Below, one piece after another: positions 18,963 to 27,827 of a DNA stretch of 64,000 bases. Within the stretch, counting starts at the first letter, position 1. Each line of letters begins with the position of its first letter. A model generated the notes under the pieces. It ran no database searches. It saw only the letters and a program-made list of their open reading frames with translations, and was not told the origin of the DNA. The stretch comes from Tessaracoccus sp. MC1679. GTDB lineage: Bacteria; Actinomycetota; Actinomycetes; Propionibacteriales; Propionibacteriaceae. The position numbers were made by a program, and so were the translations under genes. The stretch is from the NCBI RefSeq assembly GCF_014164775.1, contig NZ_JACJGB010000003.1, positions 62,001 to 126,000 of the forward strand, in the 5' to 3' direction.

Positions 18963-19460
18963 ATGGCACTCGACAAGAACCAGCTGGGCCGCGACGAGGT
19001 GGTCATCGCCTCGATGCACACCCACGTCAAGGCACTCCTCGGCCCTGCGCTGATCCTCATCCTCCTGGGCGCCGGGCTCGGCGCCTCCATCGCGCTGGTG
19101 CCGCCCGAGTGGCAGCCGTGGGCCACCTACGTGGCGGTCGCCGTCGCGCTGGTGCTCTTCCTCGTCCTGGTGCTCATCCCGTTCCTGCGCTGGGTGACCT
19201 CGTCCTACACCATCACGGACCGCCGCATCATCACCCGCCGCGGCATCATCAACAAGCTCGGCCACGACCTGCCGCTGCGCCGGATCAACAACGTCAACTA
19301 CGAGCGCTCGCTCACGGACCGGATGCTCGGCTGCGGCACGCTGATCCTGGAGACCGCCGCGGGGCAGCCGCTGCGGCTGCCGGACGTGCCGGACGTGGAG
19401 CGGGTGCACGTGACCATCACCGAGCTGCTGTTCAGCGAAGAGGACGAGGACGACGAGTAG
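18963..19460 (+). CDS. Membrane protein with bacterial PH domain (bPH2/DUF304)
   Basis: A 165-residue protein with two transmembrane helices (about 25-47 and 52-75) followed by a bacterial pleckstrin-like domain (TITDRRIITRRGIINKLGHD, then LPLRRINNVNYER) and an acidic tail (EEDEDDE). bPH2 proteins are widespread and poorly understood; some act in membrane or envelope homeostasis. ATG at 18963 is preceded by CACACT 7 bases upstream (leaderless-like but weak). It sits between birA and purK, a common actinobacterial neighbourhood. Confidence 0.88.
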   Translation: MALDKNQLGRDEVVIASMHTHVKALLGPALILILLGAGLGASIALVPPEWQPWATYVAVAVALVLFLVLVLIPFLRWVTSSYTITDRRIITRRGIINKLGHDLPLRRINNVNYERSLTDRMLGCGTLILETAAGQPLRLPDVPDVERVHVTITELLFSEEDEDDE

Positions 19461-19481
19461 CCGCTTGGGTATGCTGCCCCG

Positions 19482-20642
19482 GTGACTCGTCGCTATGCAG
19501 TGGCCATCGCCGGCGGTGGGCAGCTGGCCCGCATGATGCATCAGGCCGCCATCCCGCTGGGCATCGACGTCCGCCTCCTCGCGGAGGGCCCGGACGTGTC
19601 CGCGGCGCAGGTCATCCCGGGCGCCACCGTCGGCGACTACCGCAGCCTCGACACGCTGATGACCTTCACCGACGGGGTCGACGCGCTCACCTTCGACCAC
19701 GAACACGTCCCCACCCGGCACCTCGAGGAGATCTCGCGGAAGGTGGCCGTGCGGCCGGGCCCCGCCGCGCTGGTCTACGCGCAGGACAAGGCCCTGATGC
19801 GGGAGAAGATGGCCGAGCTGGGCGTGGCCTGCCCCGCCTTCGCGGTGTGCGAGAACGTCAACGACCTGGCCGCCTTCGGGGAACGCCAGGGCTGGCCCAT
19901 CATCGCCAAGACCTCCCGTGGGGGCTACGACGGCAAGGGCGTCTGGAAGCTCGACGACGACGACCAGGCCGAGGTTCCGTTCGAGGGCCTCGCCCACACG
20001 TCCGCGGGGGAGCGGGTCCGCATCGTCGCCGAGGAGTTCATCGACTTCTCCCGGGAGCTCTCCGCCATCGTCGTGCGCTCACCCTCCGGGCAGGTGGTGG
20101 CTTACCCGATCAGCGAGACGGTGCAGACGGACGGCATCTGCGTGGAGACCGTCACCCCCGCGCCCGGACTGGACCCGGAGCGCGCCTCGGGGCTGCAGCA
20201 GATGGCCATCCGGATCGCCACCGAGCTCGGCGTCGTCGGGGTGCTCGCGGTGGAGTTGATGGAGGCCCGCGACGGCCGGATCGTGGTCAACGAGCTGGCC
20301 ATGCGCCCCCACAACACCGGCCACTGGACCATCGACGGCGCCCGCACCAGCCAGTTCGAGAACCACATCCGGGCCGTCCTCGACCTGCCGCTCGGCTCCC
20401 CGGAGCTCCGAGACGACGTGGTGGTGATGACCAACGTCCTCGGCGGCGCCGAGAAGGACCTCACCGGCGCGCTCATGCACGTCTTCGCGCGCGACCGCGC
20501 AGTCCGCGTGCACCTCTACGGCAAGGAGGTGAAGGCCGGCCGGAAGGTGGGGCACGTCACCTGCCTGGGCACAGACCTCGACGACGTCCGCCGCCGGGCG
20601 CACCACGCGGCCGGCTACCTGATGGGAGACCCGAATGCCTGA
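19482..20642 (+). CDS. purK: N5-carboxyaminoimidazole ribonucleotide synthase
   Basis: An ATP-grasp enzyme of purine synthesis that converts AIR, ATP and bicarbonate to N5-CAIR. 386 residues, normal length. The N-terminal [13 protein letters not shown] is the substrate loop, [12 protein letters not shown] the ATP-grasp loop, and [18 protein letters not shown] the catalytic C-terminal motif. GTG at 19482 has TATGCT (19470-19475) six bases upstream, so the message is probably leaderless. It overlaps purE by 8 bases, guaranteeing coordinated production of the two sequential enzymes. Confidence 0.97.
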   Translation: MTRRYAVAIAGGGQLARMMHQAAIPLGIDVRLLAEGPDVSAAQVIPGATVGDYRSLDTLMTFTDGVDALTFDHEHVPTRHLEEISRKVAVRPGPAALVYAQDKALMREKMAELGVACPAFAVCENVNDLAAFGERQGWPIIAKTSRGGYDGKGVWKLDDDDQAEVPFEGLAHTSAGERVRIVAEEFIDFSRELSAIVVRSPSGQVVAYPISETVQTDGICVETVTPAPGLDPERASGLQQMAIRIATELGVVGVLAVELMEARDGRIVVNELAMRPHNTGHWTIDGARTSQFENHIRAVLDLPLGSPELRDDVVVMTNVLGGAEKDLTGALMHVFARDRAVRVHLYGKEVKAGRKVGHVTCLGTDLDDVRRRAHHAAGYLMGDPNA

Positions 20643-21141
20643 ACCGCTCGTCTCGATCGTGATGGGCTCTGATTCGGACTGGCCCACCATGTCGGCCTCG
20701 GCCGATGCGCTCGCCGAGTTCGGCGTCCCATTCGAGGCCGATGTGGTCTCGGCGCACCGCATGCCCGAGGACATGGTGAGCTTCGGCCGCGAGGCCCACA
20801 CGCGCGGCATCAAGGTGATCATCGCCGGCGCCGGCGGCGCGGCCCATCTGCCGGGCATGCTCGCCGCCCTCACTCCGCTGCCCGTGATCGGCGTTCCGGT
20901 GGCGCTGAAGTTCCTCGACGGTATGGACTCGCTGCTGTCGATCGTGCAGATGCCCGCGGGCGTCCCCGTCGCGACGGTGGCCATCGGCAACGCCCGCAAC
21001 GCCGGCCTGCTCGCGGTGCGGATACTGGCGGCCTCGGACGAGGCGCTGATGGAGCGGATGCTGGATTTCCAGGAGTCCCTGCGCGATGCCGCCCGGGCCA
21101 AGGGCGCGGTCGTCCGCGAGGCGTCCGGCCAGAACTCCTGA
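20635..21141 (+). CDS. purE: N5-carboxyaminoimidazole ribonucleotide mutase
   Basis: Class I PurE, which isomerises N5-CAIR (the PurK product) to CAIR. The 168-residue protein has the diagnostic loops [19 protein letters not shown] and [12 protein letters not shown], with the catalytic His in SAHR. It overlaps the end of purK by 8 bases and is therefore translated from the same message. It converges with an LCP-family gene, with 9 bases between the stops. Confidence 0.97.
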   Translation: MPEPLVSIVMGSDSDWPTMSASADALAEFGVPFEADVVSAHRMPEDMVSFGREAHTRGIKVIIAGAGGAAHLPGMLAALTPLPVIGVPVALKFLDGMDSLLSIVQMPAGVPVATVAIGNARNAGLLAVRILAASDEALMERMLDFQESLRDAARAKGAVVREASGQNS

Positions 21142-21150
21142 CCCTGGACG

Positions 21151-22230
21151 CTAAGAGCTGAGCCCGGTGGTGTCGCCCGCGGCGAGCGCCGCGAACACCT
21201 CGGCCGCTGCCGCGTCGTCCCAGCGGACCACGGAGCCGACCCCGCTCACGTTGCCCGTGCCCGCCACAGGGACGGTCATGCTGATCCCGGAGCCGGTGGT
21301 CGCGGCGAAGAAGCCCGCGGCCACGGCCGCCATGTCCAGCAGCCCGGTGTCCTCGCCGCGACCCAGGGACTGGGCCGCGGCCATGTTGAGCTGCCAGTAG
21401 CGCACCGGGTTGAGCACGGTCATGGGGTGGATCACCTCCCGGGCCATGGCCCCCATCACCTCGCGCTGGCGGTCTACCCGGCCGAGGTCGCCCCTCGGGT
21501 CGCCCTTACGCATCCGGACGTAGCCGAGCGCTGTGGTCCCGTTCACCCTCTGACAGCCGGCGGACATCGTGAGGTGGGAGTCGCGGTCGTCGATGTCGAA
21601 CGTGGGGCACACCTCGATCCCGCCGAGGGCGTCGACCACGTCGACGACGCCGTCGAAGCCCACCTCGAGGTAGCCGTCGATCCGGATGCCGGTGTTGGCC
21701 TCCACCGTCTCGACGAGCAGTGGCGCGCCCCCGAACGCGAAGGCGGCGTTGAGCCTGTTGTCCGATCGCCCCGGGATGCTGACCAGCGAGTCGCGCGGCA
21801 TCGACAGCAGCACCGGGTCCCCGACGGCGGGCCGGTGCATCAGCATCATCGTGTCCGTCCGGGCGCCGGCCACGCCGGCTCGCGCGTCCGAGCCCACCAG
21901 CAGGACAGTGGTCCCGGGCTGGTCGGCGGGCCGGTCTCCGGCAGGGGTGGCGTCCACCCTGGTGCTGATCACCCAGGCGTACAGCGGCGTGACGAGCAGG
22001 AAGAGCAGCCACAGCACCAGCATCGTGCCGACGAACCGCCGCAGCGGGCGTCGTCGCCGACGGGTGCGGCGCCGCGGCGCCTTGGGCGGAGGCGGGGGAG
22101 CCGCGACGCTCGGGGCTGGCGCGGCGGGTCGAGTGGGCGGAGGGTAGGCGGGCATGACCGCGGTCGGCTCCGGCTCGTCCGGAGACTCCTGCCGGTACAG
22201 CCAGTCCATGTTGTCGTCGCGATTGACCAC
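21151..22230 (-). CDS. LytR-CpsA-Psr (LCP) family protein, first copy
   Basis: A 359-residue membrane-anchored LCP phosphotransferase, a family that moves polymer-lipid intermediates onto peptidoglycan. A Pro-rich cytoplasmic N-terminus (residues 20-70) with a basic patch (RRRTRRRRR) precedes one transmembrane helix, then the LCP domain: LLVGSDARAG, RTDTMMLMH, LLSMPRDSLVSIPG and the arginine-rich GYVRMRKGDPRGDLGRVDRQ. GTG at 22230 follows AGGAGGACCCCGG. It is divergent from a second LCP gene 120 bases away. Confidence 0.92.
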   Translation of the reverse strand: MVNRDDNMDWLYRQESPDEPEPTAVMPAYPPPTRPAAPAPSVAAPPPPPKAPRRRTRRRRRPLRRFVGTMLVLWLLFLLVTPLYAWVISTRVDATPAGDRPADQPGTTVLLVGSDARAGVAGARTDTMMLMHRPAVGDPVLLSMPRDSLVSIPGRSDNRLNAAFAFGGAPLLVETVEANTGIRIDGYLEVGFDGVVDVVDALGGIEVCPTFDIDDRDSHLTMSAGCQRVNGTTALGYVRMRKGDPRGDLGRVDRQREVMGAMAREVIHPMTVLNPVRYWQLNMAAAQSLGRGEDTGLLDMAAVAAGFFAATTGSGISMTVPVAGTGNVSGVGSVVRWDDAAAAEVFAALAAGDTTGLSS

Positions 22231-22350
22231 CCGGGGTCCTCCTGTCCGCGGGCCAGGATACCCGCGGAGATCCGGCGCCGACGGCGTGGCAGATTTGGCC
22301 TCCCGCGGTGAGGGCGCGAAACTGGGGCGAGTCACCGAAGAGGAGCACCC

Positions 22351-23775
22351 GTGACCCCACCGCAGCCCACCGAGGCTCAGGCCGTCCACGCGCGGCGCGC
22401 CCTCGGGTTCATCCTCATGTCCGCGGCGGTGCCAGGCTCCGTGCAGAGTTTCGCGGGGAACCGCGGCCTGGGCCGGATCGCCGGCCGGGTCTACGGCGCG
22501 GCGGCGCTGCTCGGCGTGCTGGTTCTCCTCGGGCTCTGGCTGTGGCGCGGCCCCACCGTCGGAGTCCTGCTCACCCCCTGGGTGGCCACGATCGTCAGAT
22601 TCGCGCTGTGGGTGCTGTTCGCGGGCTGGGTGCTGCTGCTCCTGGACTCCTGGCGGCTCGCCCGCCCGCTGCGCCTACCCAGGCGGCCGCGCCTGGTGCT
22701 CACCATCACCTCGCTGGTCCTGGCGCTCGCCGTCGGCGGCGTCACCACGGTAGCCGCGAACGCCCTGGTGGCGGCCCGCAACGTCGGCGAGGTCTTCGGG
22801 GGCGGCGGCGAGGCGGAGATCAAGGACGGCCGCTACAACGTCCTCCTCCTGGGGGCGGATTCCGCGGCGGACCGGCAGGGCCTGCGCCCGGACTCGATCA
22901 ACGTGGCCTCCGTGGACGCCCAGACGGGCCGAACGGTGCTGTTCGGCCTACCACGCAACCTGCAGAAGGTGCGGTTCCCTGACTCGTCGCCCCTGAACGA
23001 GCTGTACCCCGACGGCTTCATCTGCGAGGACAACGGCTGCATGCTCAACGGCATCTGGACGCTCGGCGAGGAACACGCGGACCTGTACCCGGGCCGGCAG
23101 GCGGGCCTCGAGGCCATGAAGGAGGCGGTCGAGGAGACCCTCGGCCTGGACCTCAACTACTACGCGCTGGTGGATATGCACGGGTTCAGCGCGCTCATCG
23201 ACGCCATGGGCGGCATCAGGCTTGACATCTCCAAGCCGATTCCCATCGGCGGGGGCGGTTCCCCGATCAGTGGCTACATCGACCCCGGCGAAGACGTGCT
23301 GCTCGACGGCTACCACGCGCTGTGGTTCGCCCGCTCCCGCGCCGAGTCAAGCGACTACGAGCGGATGGTGCGCCAGAAGTGCGTGATGTCCGCCATGGTC
23401 CAGCAACTCGACCCGGCGACGGTGGCCACGAAGTTCGTCGAGCTCAGCGAGGCGGGTGGGGATCTCCTCAAGACCGACGTCGGCACCGGCGCGATCGCCG
23501 ACCTGGCCGAGCTGGCCCTCAAGGCGCGCGAGCAGAACATCACGTCGGTCAACTTCTCCCCGCCGCTCATCGTCACGGCGGACCCGGACTTCGAGCTGAT
23601 CCGCAGCACCGTCGACGAGAAGCTCTCCCCAACCCCGACCCCGGAGCCCACCGCCACCTCGGCGGCCCCGTCGGCGAGCGGGTCGGAGGCCGCAGCCTCG
23701 CCTTCCGCCCAGGCGGCCGACGACAAGCCGTTCACCGAAACCCCCGATCTGGCCGCCGTTTGCTCGGTCAGCTAG
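22351..23775 (+). CDS. LytR-CpsA-Psr (LCP) family protein, second copy
   Basis: A 474-residue LCP phosphotransferase with a different membrane topology from its neighbour: three hydrophobic segments (about 48-65, 78-95, 108-132) before the catalytic domain. LCP motifs: NVLLLGADSAADR, RPDSINVASVD, LFGLPRNLQKV and ALWFARSRAESSDYERMVRQ. A cysteine pair flanks ICEDNGCMLNG. The C-terminus is a Pro/Thr/Ser/Ala tail that probably spans part of the wall. GTG at 22351 follows GAGGAGCACCC. It is followed after 25 bases by the GT2 gene. Confidence 0.92.
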   Translation: MTPPQPTEAQAVHARRALGFILMSAAVPGSVQSFAGNRGLGRIAGRVYGAAALLGVLVLLGLWLWRGPTVGVLLTPWVATIVRFALWVLFAGWVLLLLDSWRLARPLRLPRRPRLVLTITSLVLALAVGGVTTVAANALVAARNVGEVFGGGGEAEIKDGRYNVLLLGADSAADRQGLRPDSINVASVDAQTGRTVLFGLPRNLQKVRFPDSSPLNELYPDGFICEDNGCMLNGIWTLGEEHADLYPGRQAGLEAMKEAVEETLGLDLNYYALVDMHGFSALIDAMGGIRLDISKPIPIGGGGSPISGYIDPGEDVLLDGYHALWFARSRAESSDYERMVRQKCVMSAMVQQLDPATVATKFVELSEAGGDLLKTDVGTGAIADLAELALKAREQNITSVNFSPPLIVTADPDFELIRSTVDEKLSPTPTPEPTATSAAPSASGSEAAASPSAQAADDKPFTETPDLAAVCSVS

Positions 23776-23800
23776 GTTGTCACCGGAGGAAGGAGTCTCG

Positions 23801-24775
23801 GTGCAGCCTGTCAGCGTGGTGATGCCCATCCGAAACGAGGAAAAGCATCTGCGCGCCGCGGTGGAGCGCGTGCTGGATCAGCGTTACCCGGGTGAGCTCG
23901 AGATCGTGCTCGCGGTGGCGCCGAGCGAGGACCGGACCCATGCGATCGCCGACGAGCTCGCCGCCGCGGATCCCCGTGTGGTCGTGCTGGACAACCCCAC
24001 CGGATTCACCCCGGCAGGCCTCAACATCGCCATCGACCACTCCAGCCACGACATCATCGTCCGTGTCGACGGGCACGGCGAGCTCAGCCCCGGCTACATC
24101 GAGACAGCGGTGGCACTCCTGGATGAGACCGGGGCCGCCAACGTCGGCGGACTCATGGACGCGCAGGGCACAACGCCGCTGTCGGAGGCCATCGCGGCGG
24201 CGTACAACTCGCGGCTCGGGCTGGGTGGCGGCGGCTTCCACCTCGCCGACACCCCGGCGGGTCCGGCCGACACAGTCTTCCTCGGAGTGTTTCGCAAGGC
24301 GAAGCTCCAGGAGGTGGGCGCCTTCGACGAGACCCTCCACCGCGCCCAGGACTGGGAGCTCAACTACCGGCTCCGCCACGCCGGGCACCTGGTCTACTTC
24401 ACGCCCAGCCTGCGCGTCGTCTATCACCCGCGGGACGGTTACCGCGCCCTGGCCAGGCAGTTCTACACCACAGGCCAGTGGCGCCGTGAGGTGGCCCGCC
24501 GTCACCCGGAGACCCTTTCGCTGCGCTACCTGGCGCCTCCACTCACCGTGCTCGGGCTCGGCGGGGGGCTCCTCGGCGGGCTGCTTGGACTGATCCTGCG
24601 CAACAACGCCCTCACCGGCCTGCTGCTGGCCCCGGCCGTCTACCTCGCGTTCGTCGCCGCCGCGACAGCCAGCGTCCGGTCATTGTCCCCGGCCGCGCGG
24701 CTCAGGTTCCCCGTCGTGCTCGCCGTCATGCACCTGTTCTGGGGGGCCGGGTTCGTCCGCGGCCTGCCTCAGTGA
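23801..24775 (+). CDS. Glycosyltransferase family 2 with C-terminal membrane helices
   Basis: A 324-residue GT-A fold sugar transferase. VSVVMPIRNEEKHLRAAVE starts the nucleotide-binding half, RVDGHGEL provides the DxD-like metal motif, and RAQDWELNYRLRHAG is the catalytic base region. Two or three membrane helices at the C-terminus (235-325) tether it to the membrane, consistent with use of lipid-linked acceptors. GTG at 23801 has GGAGGAAGGAG just upstream. Its TGA overlaps the next gene's GTG as GTGA, so the transferase is coupled to the coiled-coil gene. The polymer made is unknown. Confidence 0.9.
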   Translation: MQPVSVVMPIRNEEKHLRAAVERVLDQRYPGELEIVLAVAPSEDRTHAIADELAAADPRVVVLDNPTGFTPAGLNIAIDHSSHDIIVRVDGHGELSPGYIETAVALLDETGAANVGGLMDAQGTTPLSEAIAAAYNSRLGLGGGGFHLADTPAGPADTVFLGVFRKAKLQEVGAFDETLHRAQDWELNYRLRHAGHLVYFTPSLRVVYHPRDGYRALARQFYTTGQWRREVARRHPETLSLRYLAPPLTVLGLGGGLLGGLLGLILRNNALTGLLLAPAVYLAFVAAATASVRSLSPAARLRFPVVLAVMHLFWGAGFVRGLPQ

Positions 24776-26121
24776 CCATGGGGGCCGCGGAGACCGCCAG
24801 CGGCCTGCTCCTGCAGGCGCAACGGTTGGCGGACCGGGTCCGCGAGGAGGCCGAGGCTGATGTGGCGCGCTCCAGGCAGGAACTCGCCGGCCTCCTCCGG
24901 GAGCGCGACGAGGCGGCAGGCGAACTCGAGTTCGTCCGTCACCGGCTCGACGATGCCCGCGCGGACGCGCAACGGGCCCTCACCGAGGCTGCGGACCAGG
25001 CCGGCCGGATCACCGAGTCCGCGCAGCGCGCAGCCGATGAGGTGATCGGCGACGCCCGCGCCGAGGCTGAGGCGGAGGTCGCGGCCGCGCGCCGGCAGGC
25101 GGCTGAGCTCGTGGCCGAGGCGGAGGCAGAGACGGGACGAATCCGCGAGGAGTCAGAGCGGCGCCGCGCGGAGCACGACGCGCTACTGGAGCGCGAACGC
25201 CGGGCTTTCGAGCGGGAACTGGCCGAGCAGGCCGCCCAGGCCGACGCGGACGCTGCCAAGGTGCGCGCGGACGCCGAGGCCGAGGCGCGGCGCAGCGCGG
25301 CAGAGGTGGACGACCTGCTCCGGGAGGCGCGCGACGAGGCGGCCAGGGTCCGCGCCGACGCCGCGGCAGAGGTGGAGATCCAGCGTGAGGCGGCTGCCGC
25401 GCAGGCCGCCCGCCTGATCGACGACGCGGAGAGTCGCTCGCAGGCCCAGCTGGCCGACGCGGCCGCGCAGCTGGCCTGGGCCCGCACCACAGTCTCCGCG
25501 CTGCTCGATGGAGCCAAGGCCGACATCGCCCGCTCCACCCGCGATTCCCACCTGGCCAACGCAACCCGATCCAGGGAACTGCGGGCCAAGCTCGCGCGGA
25601 CCACGGACCGCGCCGTCGAGGTGGCCCGCCAACGCATCCGATCCGCCGAGGTGGACGCCGCAGACATCCGGGCGCGGGCCGGAGCCGAGCTGCGCGCCGC
25701 CGCAGACCATTCCACTCGCACCCGTGCAGACGCCGAGACGAGGGCAACCGATTCGCTGGACCGGGCCAGACGCGAGGCCGAAGCGATCGTGCGCCGCGCC
25801 GAGGAACGAACCGCGGAGGCCGAGACCACGGCCGCTCTGGTGCGCGAGACGCTGGCAGCGGATCTGGAGCGTTCGCAACGCGCCTCCTTCGAGCGCACCC
25901 GTGCCACCCGCGAGGAGGCGGTGAGGCTGCTCGCCGAAGCCCGCACCGAGGCCGAGGCGCTCCGATCCGGGGCCCGCGAGACAGTCGCGTCCGCCCGCGA
26001 CGAGGTTGCGCGGCTCACCCGCCGCCGAGATAACATCACCGCGCAGCTCAGCAGCCTCTCCGGCGTCATCGAAGCACTTTCCGTCCCAGGTACCACCCCC
26101 ACCCCCAGCGAGGAATCATGA
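24772..26121 (+). CDS. Long coiled-coil protein, polarisome/DivIVA-associated type
   Basis: A 449-residue, almost entirely alpha-helical protein rich in Ala, Glu, Arg and Asp with heptad-like spacing from residue 10 to about 420; no transmembrane helix and no catalytic motif. The C-terminal motif TRRRDNITAQLSSL is shared with the next gene (TQRRDSITSQLSNV), pointing to common ancestry or a common assembly surface. Related long coiled coils (Scy, FilP) organise growth zones in Streptomyces; the parallel is inference. GTG at 24772 overlaps the GT2 stop; ATG at 24778 is an alternative. Confidence 0.75.
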   Translation: MTMGAAETASGLLLQAQRLADRVREEAEADVARSRQELAGLLRERDEAAGELEFVRHRLDDARADAQRALTEAADQAGRITESAQRAADEVIGDARAEAEAEVAAARRQAAELVAEAEAETGRIREESERRRAEHDALLERERRAFERELAEQAAQADADAAKVRADAEAEARRSAAEVDDLLREARDEAARVRADAAAEVEIQREAAAAQAARLIDDAESRSQAQLADAAAQLAWARTTVSALLDGAKADIARSTRDSHLANATRSRELRAKLARTTDRAVEVARQRIRSAEVDAADIRARAGAELRAAADHSTRTRADAETRATDSLDRARREAEAIVRRAEERTAEAETTAALVRETLAADLERSQRASFERTRATREEAVRLLAEARTEAEALRSGARETVASARDEVARLTRRRDNITAQLSSLSGVIEALSVPGTTPTPSEES

Positions 26122-27134
26122 CCACACCCAGTTTCCGTACCGTGTTGCGCGGCTACGAGCCGTCCCAGGTCGAGGCCGAGATCGCCACGTTGCAGCAGGC
26201 CCTGGACTCGGCCAGGGCCGAGCTGGGTGAGCTGAGCGTCCAGCTGCGGGAGGCCGGCCAGGAGCGGGCCGCTCTTGAAGCCCGCCTCGCCGAGGCGCAG
26301 GCCCGGGCAGAGGAGGCCGCCCGTGCCCAGCATGTGGCATCGCGTCCCACGTTCGCCGAGCTCGGCGAGCGCGTGGGGCAGATCCTGTCCCTCGCCGAGG
26401 AGGAGGCCGACGACACCCGCCGCGCCGCGCAGGAGGAGGCGGCCGCACGGATCGAGGAGGCCACCCGCATCGCGCAGGCCACCGCCGTCGAGGCTGACCG
26501 CTACGCAGTGGACACCCGATCCTCCGCCGAGGCCGACGCGGAGGCGCGCCTCACCGGCGCCCAGCGTCGCGCCGACGAGCTGCTGGACCACGCGGACCGC
26601 GAGGCCGCCACCCGCCGTGAGGAGGCAGAGGCCGTCTACGAGTCCCAGCAGGCGAGGGCCGCCCAGGCAGCCGCGGACTTCGAGCGGACGCTCGCCGAGC
26701 GGCGCGACGCCGCGGCAGCGGACTTCGCGGCGGCCATGGGCCAGCGCGACGATCAGCTCCGGGCGGCCGAGGAGAACCTTCAGGCAGCCGAGAACGAGGC
26801 GCAGCGCATCATCTCAGACGCCTCCTCGCAGGCCGAGGCCGTGCGCGTCAAGGCCGAGCGTGAGGCCGACGCGTTGGTGAGCGAGGCCCGGACGCGGGCG
26901 GATCGCATCCGCCGTGACTCGGACCGCGAACTGGCCGCTGTGACCCAGCGCCGCGATTCGATCACCTCCCAGCTGTCCAATGTGCGCCAGATGCTGGCCA
27001 CCCTCGGTGGGGGAGCGGTCCTCGCTGCGGTGGACCCGGACCCGGAGCCGCAGCCGGATCCCGAGGCGGAGTCCGAGGCCGAGGCGGAGGCCCAGCCGCA
27101 GGCGGACGAGGCGGAGCAGCCCTCAGATCAGTAG
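26118..27134 (+). CDS. DivIVA-like coiled-coil protein
   Basis: A 338-residue coiled-coil protein. The N-terminus (FRTVLRGYEPSQVEAEIATL) matches the lipid-binding head and first helix of DivIVA/Wag31-type proteins, which mark curved membranes at poles and septa. A second conserved element, FAELGERVGQILSLAEEEAD, follows the first coil. The body (90-300) is a continuous coil, and the C-terminus is a very acidic Glu/Pro/Ala tail. ATG at 26118 overlaps the previous stop as ATGA. A canonical wag31 would be expected beside ftsZ/sepF genes, which are not here, so this is a paralogue. Confidence 0.8.
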   Translation: MTTPSFRTVLRGYEPSQVEAEIATLQQALDSARAELGELSVQLREAGQERAALEARLAEAQARAEEAARAQHVASRPTFAELGERVGQILSLAEEEADDTRRAAQEEAAARIEEATRIAQATAVEADRYAVDTRSSAEADAEARLTGAQRRADELLDHADREAATRREEAEAVYESQQARAAQAAADFERTLAERRDAAAADFAAAMGQRDDQLRAAEENLQAAENEAQRIISDASSQAEAVRVKAEREADALVSEARTRADRIRRDSDRELAAVTQRRDSITSQLSNVRQMLATLGGGAVLAAVDPDPEPQPDPEAESEAEAEAQPQADEAEQPSDQ

Positions 27135-27776
27135 CGCGCGCTCCGCGGCGGCGATCTCGGCCGCCCGTTCCCGCGACACCCCCACTGCCACCACCGTCGA
27201 GCCGGACCCCTGGACCGGCGCCACGAGCGCCCCGGCCACGGTGGCCCAGCCCGCGGGCGGATCCAGGAGCAGAAGCCGTCCGTCTCTGGGCGCCGTCGCC
27301 GGCACAGGGGCGCCGTCCCACACCGTCGACTCGCCGAGCGGGGAGAGGTCGTGGGCATCCGGCTGCGCCATCGCCTCCCGGAAGTCCACCGCGCCGTCAG
27401 GGGCCACCGGGAAACCCAGCCCCAGCGGGTGCAGCGAGCACGCCACCGTCGTGGCGGCGCGGCGGTCGTCGCCCGGACCCACCACCAACAGCTCCGCGCC
27501 CGAGATCCCCGGGTTGACCGGGCAGCCGCGCTGCCAGGCCGCGGCCACCCACACCAACGTCACCCAGTGCGCCGGGTGGGTCTCGGCGAGCGCCACGTCG
27601 ATCGGCTCGCCGTCGTCGTGGCCCAGGTCCGCGATGAGGTTGGCGGTCTTGTCCACCCAGTTGGCGAACGTGACGGCCGACAGCTCGATCCGGGAGCCGT
27701 CGCGCCCGTCGTAGTAGGTGAGGAGGGGCTGCGAGCCCTGACGGGCGACGCGACGGCGGAGGGCGCTGATGAGCAT
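27123..27776 (-). CDS. TIGR03089 family protein
   Basis: A 217-residue protein of the TIGR03089 group, which resembles a shortened N-terminal part of AMP-dependent acyl-CoA synthetases and is found in many actinobacteria beside LCP and mannose-nucleotide genes. It contains FANWVDKTANLIADL and THPAHWVTLVWVAAAWQRGC, but lacks the AMP-binding loop and the C-terminal lid, so ligase activity is not expected. ATG at 27776 is preceded by TAGGAT (27783-27788) six bases upstream. It overlaps the end of the DivIVA-like gene by 12 bases in the opposite direction. Confidence 0.85.
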   Translation of the reverse strand: MLISALRRRVARQGSQPLLTYYDGRDGSRIELSAVTFANWVDKTANLIADLGHDDGEPIDVALAETHPAHWVTLVWVAAAWQRGCPVNPGISGAELLVVGPGDDRRAATTVACSLHPLGLGFPVAPDGAVDFREAMAQPDAHDLSPLGESTVWDGAPVPATAPRDGRLLLLDPPAGWATVAGALVAPVQGSGSTVVAVGVSRERAAEIAAAERALLI

Positions 27777-27827
27777 GGGGCGATCCTATTGGCGGTCCCG
27801 GCCCTGCGGATTCGCTAGCCTCCCACC

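Noticed and set aside
17073-20662. Very long open frames (over 900 codons) on both strands across the LuxR-birA-purK region
   Set aside because: They run over several well-supported genes in other frames, are rich in Arg/Gly/Pro and His, match no family, and are expected in DNA of about 70% GC.
24939-26591. A 550-codon Ser/Ala/Arg-rich frame antisense to the coiled-coil genes
   Set aside because: It is the mirror image of the regular codon pattern of the Ala/Glu/Arg-rich coiled coils, a known artefact.
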